Source: Halobacteriovorax sp.
GTDB lineage: Bacteria > Bdellovibrionota > Bacteriovoracia > Bacteriovoracales > Bacteriovoracaceae
Direction: 5' to 3'
DNA: 39,645 bases
NCBI GenBank assembly: GCA_002716825.1
Contig: PBCC01000042.1
Location: 1 to 39,645 of the forward strand
Positions within the stretch are counted from its first letter, which is position 1. Every line of letters begins with the position of its first letter. The notes below the pieces were generated by a model that made no database searches, was not told the origin of the DNA, and saw only the letters and a list, made by a program, of their open reading frames with translations. Shown here one piece after another: positions 24,193 to 29,847 of the stretch. The position numbers and the translations under genes were made by a program.

Positions 24193-24419
24193 TCGCCAAG
24201 ATCGTTTTTAAAGCTAGAATTTGAAAGTAGGCATGCGTTGGGACAGCTTCCTGTTGTAAGGAAGTGAGTAACTGCATAATTGAGGGATTGAACTCTTCTT
24301 GTGATAACTTGGGAAAATTCAGAAATGAAACTTACTAAAATAACCATGACAAACGCGAGTATAAAAATATACTCGATCACAGCTTGTCCGCCTTGTTTCT
24401 TGTTAATCGCTCCAGACAT
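24189..24419 (-). CDS. second Flp-type prepilin
   Basis: A 76-residue protein. The leader MSGAINKKQGG ends at the junction GGQAVIEY, followed by a hydrophobic helix (IFILAFVMVILVSFI). The remaining 45 residues hold two Cys residues (TGSCPNACLLS) that could form a disulfide. It resembles the Flp pilin upstream but is a little longer and Cys-containing, so it may be a minor pilin. It overlaps tadV by four bases. A hairpin and 64 bases separate it from the major pilin gene. Confidence 0.82.
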   Translation of the reverse strand: MSGAINKKQGGQAVIEYIFILAFVMVILVSFISEFSQVITRRVQSLNYAVTHFLTTGSCPNACLLSNSSFKNDLGE

Positions 24420-24421
24420 GC

Positions 24422-24448
24422 TAATAGCTTAGCACGTCCTTGCTATTA
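24422..24448 (-). repeat. stem-loop between the major pilin and the rest of the operon
   Basis: TAATAGC (24422-24428) and GCTATTA (24442-24448) pair perfectly around 13 bases. Without a T-run it would be a partial terminator or an mRNA-end stabiliser, either of which would let the first pilin gene be expressed above the machinery genes. Confidence 0.4.
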
Positions 24449-24483
24449 TCAAAGATGGGAGAATTTTTACTCTAACCTAAGGC

Positions 24484-24687
24484 TTAGTTACCTTGATTAA
24501 CCTCATTGCCGATATTTGTCGCAAGGTCATTACCCGCATCAAATACGCCAGTTGAGATCTGGGTAAGCTTAGTTACAGCAATATTCTTAAATTTCATAAC
24601 GATCAAGGCCACAACTGCCACCAATAGGATGTACTCTGTTGATGTCTGACCATTCTCGTCTTTTAAGAACGCGATAACGCTTTTCAT
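24484..24687 (-). CDS. Flp-type major pilin
   Basis: A 67-residue protein with a basic leader (MKSVIAFLKDENG), the Flp junction G|QTSTEYILL with Glu5 of the mature chain, one hydrophobic helix (LVAVVALIVMKF) and a short hydrophilic tail ending NEVNQGN. Size and layout match Flp major pilins, which assemble into thin bundled adhesive fibres. The ATG at 24687 is preceded by AGGAG eight bases upstream; an in-frame ATG nine codons earlier would add charges ahead of the leader. It is the first gene of the Tad operon and has a promoter about 110 bases upstream. Confidence 0.9.
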   Translation of the reverse strand: MKSVIAFLKDENGQTSTEYILLVAVVALIVMKFKNIAVTKLTQISTGVFDAGNDLATNIGNEVNQGN

Positions 24688-24703
24688 TTTATATCTCCTC
24701 GTA

Positions 24704-24800
24704 TTCCGCTCCAATATCCCTATCGGAAGTGAACCTCATTTACCTTAATGAAATAATCACTCTGTTTAACCATTTTAACACGAAGCACAAAATCAACCAA
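24704..24800 (-). promoter_or_regulatory. promoter and structured leader of the Flp pilin operon
   Basis: On the minus strand TTGGTT (24800-24795) and TAAAAT (24777-24772) lie 17 bases apart, a fair sigma-70 promoter. The same TTGG also stands 10 bases before a GC, the -24/-12 spacing of sigma-54, but without the TGGCAC core. In the leader, TTCCG and CGGAA (24728-24704) close a 15-base loop carrying GGGA and TGGA, so an RNA-binding regulator could act here. Confidence 0.45.
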
Positions 24801-24899
24801 GTAAATTAGTCTTGTTTCAAAAAATCAACTAGTTAGCGTGTCAATATGGATATTTTTAGGTCCTACCAATTTATAATTTCGCTCGAGGCCCAGGAGCGA

Positions 24900-24905
24900 T
24901 ATAAT
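24900..24905 (+). promoter_or_regulatory. -10 box of the 6S RNA gene
   Basis: A perfect TATAAT ends seven bases before the predicted 5' end of the RNA at 24912. The -35 region (about 24877-24882, TTTCGC) is poor. The -10 box supports transcription on the plus strand from about 24912. Confidence 0.6.
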
Positions 24906-24911
24906 AGTTAT

Positions 24912-25089
24912 GAGCCTTGGGGGCGAACAAGTTGTTTCCGCCCTACAAGATTTTATAAGGGCGCGGTCCCTGATCATGGTGAGCAAGCTCACGCTATGGG
25001 CAACCAAAGCACAGTGAGAAGCCTAAAGTGGTTACCAATCGCATCCACCTGTCGAAAGGCGGGCGGAACCTTAAAGTTCCCCAAGGCTC
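24912..25089 (+). ncRNA. ssrS: 6S RNA
   Basis: A 178-base RNA that binds and sequesters the RNA polymerase housekeeping holoenzyme in stationary phase. The ends close as a perfect 11-pair stem: GAGCCTTGGGG (24912-24922) with CCCCAAGGCTC (25079-25089). Inside are CGCCCT and AGGGCG as an internal arm, the conserved GGTGAGCAAGCTCACGCT (an apical hairpin with stem GTGAG/CTCAC), and GAGAAGCCTAAAGTGG, matching the GAAGCCTTAAA of enteric 6S RNA. T-rich sequence follows the stem. Open reading frames across it on either strand lack ribosome sites and are chance. The perfect TATAAT just upstream sets the strand. No covariance search could be run here. Confidence 0.82.
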
Positions 25090-25129
25090 TTCTTTTAACT
25101 CATCTTCCTTCAAATTTTTGTGCTCAATG

Positions 25130-25158
25130 TTGACAGTATCCCTTCTGTTGTCGATCAT
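25130..25158 (+). promoter_or_regulatory. sigma-70 promoter giving a near-leaderless mRNA
   Basis: TTGACA (25130-25135, perfect) and GATCAT (25153-25158, four of six) are 17 bases apart. Transcription would begin at about 25165, the A of the next gene's ATG. The region between the 6S RNA and that gene has no Shine-Dalgarno, in agreement with a leaderless transcript. Confidence 0.6.
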
Positions 25159-25164
25159 TAAAGT

Positions 25165-25701
25165 ATGAATAATATTGAAACAATTAATAAGCTTTCTTCC
25201 AAATGGATCGAGCAACTTGCTCTTGAAGAAATTAATATGGATGAATCGGGTATTATCCACATGGATGATCACCTTAATCCACATGCTCTTTTGGAAGAGT
25301 CATCAATTGATTTCATGAATACTGTTCGAGATCGTTTCGAATTTTATATTAATCGATTCAATCAATACCGTGGTGGCGCAAATGCCGGCGCGCTCATTAA
25401 GACATTTAAGATCAGTAATACTGTTAACGACTTTATGATGTTTAGAAACTCTCTGCGCATGATCTTTGCCAGAAGGGCCCATGATGTAATTAGCATTGGT
25501 TTTTTATCCAACGGAAAAGACCTTTTTGCACCAAGACTCTCCGACTCAGATACGTATGGTCAACAGATTGGAACGCATGAAGTACGTGCTCATGTCGGAC
25601 CTTTTAATCAAATCACTTGGCGCTTTCAAGGTGAAGCTGTTGATGTAGATGCACTCGTTAGGCATTATCTCAGTGAATTCATCCGCCAATCTGCTCGCTA
25701 G
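25165..25701 (+). CDS. conserved-looking cytoplasmic protein, unknown function
   Basis: A 178-residue protein I do not recognise. It has no signal or membrane segment. It is acidic at the N-terminus and then has a helix-rich middle (VRDRFEFYINRFNQYR) and a C-terminal part of mixed character (TYGQQIGTHEVRAHVGPFNQITWRFQGEAV), ending in Arg/Ser. Codon use is like its neighbours, so it is probably a real gene. It starts at or next to its predicted transcription start and lies 75 bases beyond the 6S RNA. Its stop shares the palindrome CTAG with the convergent epimerase-like gene. Possible link to 6S RNA is only positional. Confidence 0.65.
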   Translation: MNNIETINKLSSKWIEQLALEEINMDESGIIHMDDHLNPHALLEESSIDFMNTVRDRFEFYINRFNQYRGGANAGALIKTFKISNTVNDFMMFRNSLRMIFARRAHDVISIGFLSNGKDLFAPRLSDSDTYGQQIGTHEVRAHVGPFNQITWRFQGEAVDVDALVRHYLSEFIRQSAR

Positions 25702-26702
25702 ATAAACTTTATCCCTTCGCCGCGACTCGATTTTTTAGCTGTCGTGTCTACAGATGAACCCTGCAATCGCTTAAGCGTAAACTTGAGTGATTCCTCAATG
25801 CTTGGCATATCAATATTTAAATAACCTTCTATATTCGAGATATCGAGTTTAAAGGCTAGCTTATCACCTGAGCCAGCACGCATATTATTTTTACTAAGTG
25901 GCAATGCCCACTTAGACCTAGTGATAAGATCCTCTTGTGCGCCAAAAACTTCAGCGTATTTTTTAGCAAAATGGTAGTGAGTCATTGCGTCTTTCGTTGA
26001 TACTTGAAGTAAACGATTACTGACATTTTTCTCTATACAGATTCTGATAATCATCGACAGATAGGCGACATCAAGAAAACCAACCTGCACGTTATCATCC
26101 ATCGTTGTCGATTGACCATCTGTTAACTTTTTTTGCATCAACTCAAACCATGTTGCTTGAGAAGGATTGATTCCCCGACCATAAATTCGACTGCATCTAA
26201 AAATTAAATAATTATGCGAAGTTTTCTGAATATAGAACTCTGCTGCTGCTTGAGTTCTGCCATACGTAGTAATGGCATCTGGGATATCCATTTCTAGATA
26301 ACTTTTATCCTCGCCTCCAAACACATAACCAGAGGAAATATAGCAAATTTGAGATTTATAGCGCTGACAGTATTCTGCCACGTTAAACAGGCCTGATGTA
26401 TTGAGTGCATCTGCAAATTCTTCCCTGCGTGCGCACTCTATAACAGATGAAATACCTGCGCAGTAAATAGTGACATCCGGTCTAAATGCGTAGAGAACAC
26501 TTTGCACTTCTGCTTTAACTAAGACATCACATGGAACGCATAAAACTCCATCAATCTCAATCGGTGTATTGTGATAAGTGCCGATGACTTTATAGTCATC
26601 CTTAAAGTGCTCGGCCAAGTTAGAGCCAATAAAGGATGAAACACCCATGATCAGGACGGTGCCCTTTTTTACCTTTGGCTTCATTTTTATAAGATTGCTC
26701 AC
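25698..26702 (-). CDS. NAD(P)-dependent epimerase/reductase-like protein with altered YxxxK
   Basis: A 334-residue extended short-chain dehydrogenase. The nucleotide-binding motif is GVSSFIGSNLAEHF (about residues 20-33), followed by the acidic strand CDVLVKAE and ISSGYVFGG. The active-site motif reads YGRTQ at 147-151, so the catalytic Lys of Tyr-x3-Lys is Gln. The layout matches dTDP-4-dehydrorhamnose reductase (RmlD) and UDP-sugar epimerases. Loss of the Lys suggests reduced or changed catalysis, or a binding role. It stands just beyond the flagellin genes, and flagellin glycan synthesis is a possible, unproven role. Start is GTG at 26702 or ATG at 26684; neither has a good ribosome site. 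Confidence 0.75.
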   Translation of the reverse strand: MSNLIKMKPKVKKGTVLIMGVSSFIGSNLAEHFKDDYKVIGTYHNTPIEIDGVLCVPCDVLVKAEVQSVLYAFRPDVTIYCAGISSVIECARREEFADALNTSGLFNVAEYCQRYKSQICYISSGYVFGGEDKSYLEMDIPDAITTYGRTQAAAEFYIQKTSHNYLIFRCSRIYGRGINPSQATWFELMQKKLTDGQSTTMDDNVQVGFLDVAYLSMIIRICIEKNVSNRLLQVSTKDAMTHYHFAKKYAEVFGAQEDLITRSKWALPLSKNNMRAGSGDKLAFKLDISNIEGYLNIDMPSIEESLKFTLKRLQGSSVDTTAKKSSRGEGIKFI

Positions 26703-26752
26703 CTATTCATCATACATGGTCGTGAGTCTTTATGGGAGATGGGAAAAAATGC

Positions 26753-26787
26753 AAAAAAAGACCCGCGGATCATTCGATCCGGGGGTC
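26753..26787 (-). terminator. intrinsic terminator of flagellin 1
   Basis: GACCCGCGGATC (26760-26771) and GATCCGGGGGTC (26776-26787) form a 12-pair stem with one mismatch around ATTC. On the minus strand it is followed by a run of Ts, 20 bases past the flagellin stop. Confidence 0.88.
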
Positions 26788-26807
26788 CTTAGTTCGGAAT
26801 AATTAAT

Positions 26808-27641
26808 CTAGCCCAGTAACTTCAATGCAACATTCGGGAACTGGTTCGACTGAGCGAGTACTGAGGCACCGGCCTGAACAAGGATATTGTTCTTGGTAAG
26901 TTCCGCAGTTTCCTTGGCAACGTCCACGTCGCGAATTCGGGAGTTAGCTGCACTGAGGTTTTCATCACTGATTGCCAGGTTATTAACCGTAGATGACAGT
27001 CGGTTTTGCAAAGCACCCATGCTTGCTCTAGTTCCGTTGATTCGCACGAGGGCATCATCAAGACGCTGTAGCGTCGTTTGAGCTCCCACTTTAGTTGCAA
27101 CTGACTCTTCTGTGAGTCCAAGCGCTGCCAAAGTTGCGTCTGCTGCTGACCCGTCGTAACGAAGTCTGTCCAAAACTGCATCATTGTTGATGCCGATTTG
27201 AAACTCCAGCAATCCGCCTGTGCCATCGAGAAGCTTGACGCCATTGAAATCCGAGCTGCGTGAGATACGATCGACTTCATCTTTAAGGTTCTGAAATTCG
27301 ATGTCTGTAAATCCACGTTCTTGGTCTCCAACGGTATCAGAAGCGGCTTGGACAGCAAGTTCTCGTAGTCGAATGACGATATTTGAAATTTTACTCAATC
27401 CTCCTTCTGCTGTTTGAATGAGAGAGATAGCATCATTGGCGTTCCTGCTAGCTTGTCTCATCCCCCGTATTTGTGCCTTCAAGTTTTCGCTAATCGCAAG
27501 ACCAGCGGCATCGTCTCCGGCTCGGGTAATCCGCTCCCCTGAAGAGAGCTTTCTCAAGTTATCGTTTAAATTTCTATTTGTTATACCCAATGACCTCTGC
27601 GCTGAAAGCGATGCGGTATTGGTGTTTATTCTTAAACCCAT
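26808..27641 (-). CDS. flagellin 1
   Basis: A 277-residue flagellin carrying only the conserved D0/D1 core. The N-terminal domain begins MGLRINTNTASLSAQRSLG and includes LSSGERITRAGDDAAGLAI and the GMRQASRNANDAISLIQTAEG coil. The C-terminal domain ends NQFPNVALKLLG. The variable D2/D3 part is nearly absent, as in many short flagellins. It is exported by the flagellar type III apparatus and has no signal peptide. The ATG has GGAGG five bases upstream. It lies 271 bases after flagellin 2, has its own terminator, and its leader contains a GGA-loop hairpin. Confidence 0.96.
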   Translation of the reverse strand: MGLRINTNTASLSAQRSLGITNRNLNDNLRKLSSGERITRAGDDAAGLAISENLKAQIRGMRQASRNANDAISLIQTAEGGLSKISNIVIRLRELAVQAASDTVGDQERGFTDIEFQNLKDEVDRISRSSDFNGVKLLDGTGGLLEFQIGINNDAVLDRLRYDGSAADATLAALGLTEESVATKVGAQTTLQRLDDALVRINGTRASMGALQNRLSSTVNNLAISDENLSAANSRIRDVDVAKETAELTKNNILVQAGASVLAQSNQFPNVALKLLG

Positions 27642-27662
27642 ATTATCCTCCGTCTAACATCT

Positions 27663-27677
27663 CTTACCTCCTGTAAG
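27663..27677 (-). promoter_or_regulatory. CsrA-type GGA hairpin in the flagellin 1 leader
   Basis: In the mRNA CTTAC and GTAAG pair around the loop AGGAG, and the surrounding TTACAGGAGGT is close to the CsrA consensus. The hairpin ends about 22 bases before the start codon, and the true ribosome site (GGAGG) gives a second GGA. CsrA/FliW control of flagellin translation through two such sites is established in B. subtilis; its use here is inference. Confidence 0.45.
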
Positions 27678-27691
27678 TATTCCTGAACTTC

Positions 27692-27717
27692 ATGTTCGGA
27701 AAATTGTTTATAATTTA
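27692..27717 (-). promoter_or_regulatory. weak sigma-28-like promoter candidate for flagellin 1
   Basis: On the minus strand TAAA (27717-27714) and CCGAACAT (27699-27692) lie 14 bases apart, a loose fit to the flagellar sigma factor pattern (TAAA, 15 bases, GCCGATAA). Because its spacing is off and the match is partial, an upstream promoter or read-through from flagellin 2 is also possible. Confidence 0.25.
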
Positions 27718-27750
27718 GTTAACCTTCGTTTTTAAATACACTGAGCCGAT

Positions 27751-27770
27751 CGCGCTATTCCGAAAGCGCG
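27751..27770 (-). repeat. GC-rich hairpin between the flagellin genes
   Basis: CGCGCT and AGCGCG enclose ATTCCGAA in the 271-base spacer. No T-run follows on either strand, so it is not a clear terminator. It may fold in the leader if transcription of flagellin 1 begins upstream of it. Confidence 0.35.
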
Positions 27771-27912
27771 TCTACTACATTTGGGTAATGACTCGGGGTA
27801 CTTGCAGGTAAGCCCTCTGTCTTTAAACCTCTATCCGTCTCTTAAAGTCATCTTATGCTCCAGTCGTTAAAATTCAGTTAGTCATTCAAAGTTAGCTAAG
27901 GGGTTTCCCCGC

Positions 27913-28761
27913 TTAGCCTCTCGATGCTGACTGGATCAATGACAGGGCACTTGATGTTGAAGAGTTGGCCTGCGATAGTACCGAGGTACCTGCTTGCATC
28001 AAGATATTCGACTTAGTAAGCTCTGCTGTTTCAGAGGCAATATCTGTATCGCGAATACGTGAGTTAGCGGCAGACAAGTTTTCAACACTGACAGCAATAT
28101 TATTCACTGTCGATTGAAGACGGTTTTGAAGAGCACCGAAGTCAGCTCTAATCCCAGAAACACTGATGATCGCTTGATCAATCGATGCTAGTGAGTTTTG
28201 TGCTGAAATTTTATCGGCAACACTTGCAAGGTTAAGACCTAGGGCAGCTACGTTAACGTCGGCGCTTGAAGCATCGAATGTTAGACGGTCACTGATAGGG
28301 TCATTTCTTGTACCAATTTGGATATCAAAAACTGCACCTGTACCATTTAGAAGTGGCACACGGTTAAATTCAGTTGAGTTTGCGATACGGTCAACTTCTG
28401 AAGTTAACTGCTCAAATTCAACATTCAAGAATTTACGTTCTGTTGGCCCGATGGTGTCAGAAGCTGCTTGCACGGCAAGCTCTCGCAAACGGATCATGAC
28501 GTTGGATACTTCCGACATCGCCCCTTCTGCAATTTGAACTAATGAAATGCCATCTTCGGCGTTACGACCAGCTTGACCTAGGCCTCTAATCTGAGCTTTC
28601 AAGTTTTCACTGATTGCCAGACCTGCAGCATCATCACCAGCGCGATTAATTCGCTGACCTGAAGATAACTTCTCTAAAGTCTTGTCCATGGATAGCTTCG
28701 TTCCACGCAAATTCCTTTGCGCATTTAACGAAGCAACGTTTGTGTTAATTCGAAGTCCCAT
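27913..28761 (-). CDS. flagellin 2
   Basis: A 282-residue flagellin closely related to flagellin 1, also consisting of the D0/D1 core. The N-terminus is MGLRINTNVASLNAQRNL and LSSGQRINRAGDDAAGLAI follows. The C-terminal coil includes NNIAVSVENLSAANSRIRD, but the end STSSALSLIQSASRG is less canonical than the LKLLG end of flagellin 1. Differences between the paralogues cluster in the centre and at the C-terminus. The ATG has AGGAGG six bases upstream. It is the promoter-proximal flagellin, with a good sigma-28 promoter and a GGA-loop hairpin in the leader. A GC-rich hairpin overlaps its stop. Confidence 0.95.
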   Translation of the reverse strand: MGLRINTNVASLNAQRNLRGTKLSMDKTLEKLSSGQRINRAGDDAAGLAISENLKAQIRGLGQAGRNAEDGISLVQIAEGAMSEVSNVMIRLRELAVQAASDTIGPTERKFLNVEFEQLTSEVDRIANSTEFNRVPLLNGTGAVFDIQIGTRNDPISDRLTFDASSADVNVAALGLNLASVADKISAQNSLASIDQAIISVSGIRADFGALQNRLQSTVNNIAVSVENLSAANSRIRDTDIASETAELTKSNILMQAGTSVLSQANSSTSSALSLIQSASRG

Positions 28762-28787
28762 CTCAATCCTCCTGATTCGGGTTCTAA

Positions 28788-28800
28788 GGGAATCCTTCCC
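28788..28800 (-). promoter_or_regulatory. GGA-loop hairpin in the flagellin 2 leader
   Basis: In the mRNA GGGAA and TTCCC pair perfectly around the loop GGA, 27 to 39 bases before the start codon. The ribosome site AGGAGG supplies a second GGA downstream. Position and design parallel the hairpin ahead of flagellin 1, which strengthens the idea of a shared CsrA-type regulator. Confidence 0.45.
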
Positions 28801-28839
28801 CCAGTGGCGCTCGCGTTATGCTTTGGCCCTTCAAGAGAC

Positions 28840-28867
28840 ATATCGACTTCTTTTTCGCAGAGCTTTA
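28840..28867 (-). promoter_or_regulatory. sigma-28 (FliA) promoter of flagellin 2
   Basis: On the minus strand TAAA (28867-28864), 16 bases, then GTCGATAT (28847-28840) closely matches the flagellar sigma pattern TAAA, 15 bases, GCCGATAA. Transcription would begin near 28833, giving a leader of about 72 bases that includes the GGA hairpin. Confidence 0.6.
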
Positions 28868-28989
28868 GATAAATATGACAAAATATTAGACAGTATTTTT
28901 CTTCCAAGTTACCGTTTTTATATAAAAACACTAAAAAGAGTAAAAGAGTCTACTAATTATTCTTACAGCTTTTGCCTAAAATAACGACA

Positions 28990-29847
28990 ATGGCCCATCA
29001 ACTTATTAAAAGTTTAGACACTTCTCAACTCAAACAAGCAATAGCCTTAATAGAGAGCTCGTTTGAATACGAATCTACTTATCATTATAAGGATGATTTT
29101 TTTCCACTCTTTAGTAACCATTACGACGCTGGTCACCTCGCCATCATCGATAAGCAAGATGTGATTGCTCATATCGGTTATTGCCTTAGAGAAGTACACA
29201 TTGCCAACGAAACTTTTAAAGCTGCATTCCTCGGCGCCATAGCTGTTGATAAGGATTATCGTGGCAAAGGACTGTTCAAAGAAGTCTTTACGAAAGCACT
29301 AGAGCAGCTTGACCAACAAGTTGATTTCTTTCTTTTATGGTCTGGTGATAATGCCCTCTATGAGAAGTTTGGATTTAATCAGTGTGGACGCATCTATCAA
29401 ATCGGAAGTGATTTATCTTTTCAAGCGCCACTTAAAGCAAGCTCACTAAGCATTAACGATCTAGCGCAGATGCGCAGTCTCTATGAGTCCTCATGGCCAA
29501 ATCGCGTTGCTAGAAATCACAAGCAATGGTTATCTCTTCTTGAAATGCCTAGTATCGATATTTACTTAGACAAGAAAGGCGAAACACTACAAAGCTACGC
29601 GATTAAAAACAAAGGTTTTGATCTTCAAGGAATCGTTCACGAGTTTGCAAGTAAAGATCTTGATCAGTTTATAGAGAAGTTTAAGTCCAGTGCGATCTGG
29701 AGCCCCAAGAGCTTTAACCAACAAGCCCATTCGAAACTCTGGCTCGCCATGGCCAAGCAAAGTTCTCTGTGGAACTCCCAGCGTGGAAATATCGAAGATT
29801 TTCTTAACAAGAATGAGTTAATGATCAGCGGTATTGATTCGGTCTAG
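28990..29847 (+). CDS. GNAT-family N-acetyltransferase
   Basis: A 285-residue protein with an N-terminal GNAT fold. LGAIAVDKDYRGKGLFKEVF (near residues 82-101) is the acetyl-CoA-binding motif A with the R-G-K-G loop, and ALYEKFGFNQCGR is the typical motif B. The C-terminal 120 residues are unlike common GNATs and may be a second, substrate-selecting domain. The acceptor is unknown. The ATG at 28990 is preferred over an upstream TTG (28972), because TAAAAT (28977-28982) is a likely -10 box and the ATG is then at the transcript start. Its stop shares CTAG with the convergent UbiB-type gene. Confidence 0.82.
   Translation: MAHQLIKSLDTSQLKQAIALIESSFEYESTYHYKDDFFPLFSNHYDAGHLAIIDKQDVIAHIGYCLREVHIANETFKAAFLGAIAVDKDYRGKGLFKEVFTKALEQLDQQVDFFLLWSGDNALYEKFGFNQCGRIYQIGSDLSFQAPLKASSLSINDLAQMRSLYESSWPNRVARNHKQWLSLLEMPSIDIYLDKKGETLQSYAIKNKGFDLQGIVHEFASKDLDQFIEKFKSSAIWSPKSFNQQAHSKLWLAMAKQSSLWNSQRGNIEDFLNKNELMISGIDSV

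Noticed and set aside
24912-25089. SRP RNA, RNase P RNA or tmRNA instead of 6S RNA
   Set aside because: The GGAAGCAGCA-type SRP core, the RNase P GAGGAAAGUC-type core and the tmRNA ends are absent; the 6S features fit.
24825-25284. Open frames on both strands across 24825-25284
   Set aside because: They cover the 6S RNA and its flanks, lack ribosome sites and are not protein-like.
27893-27917. Terminator for flagellin 2
   Set aside because: GCTAAGGGG and CCCCGCTTAGC form a bulged stem that overlaps the stop codon but has no T-run; a weak case.
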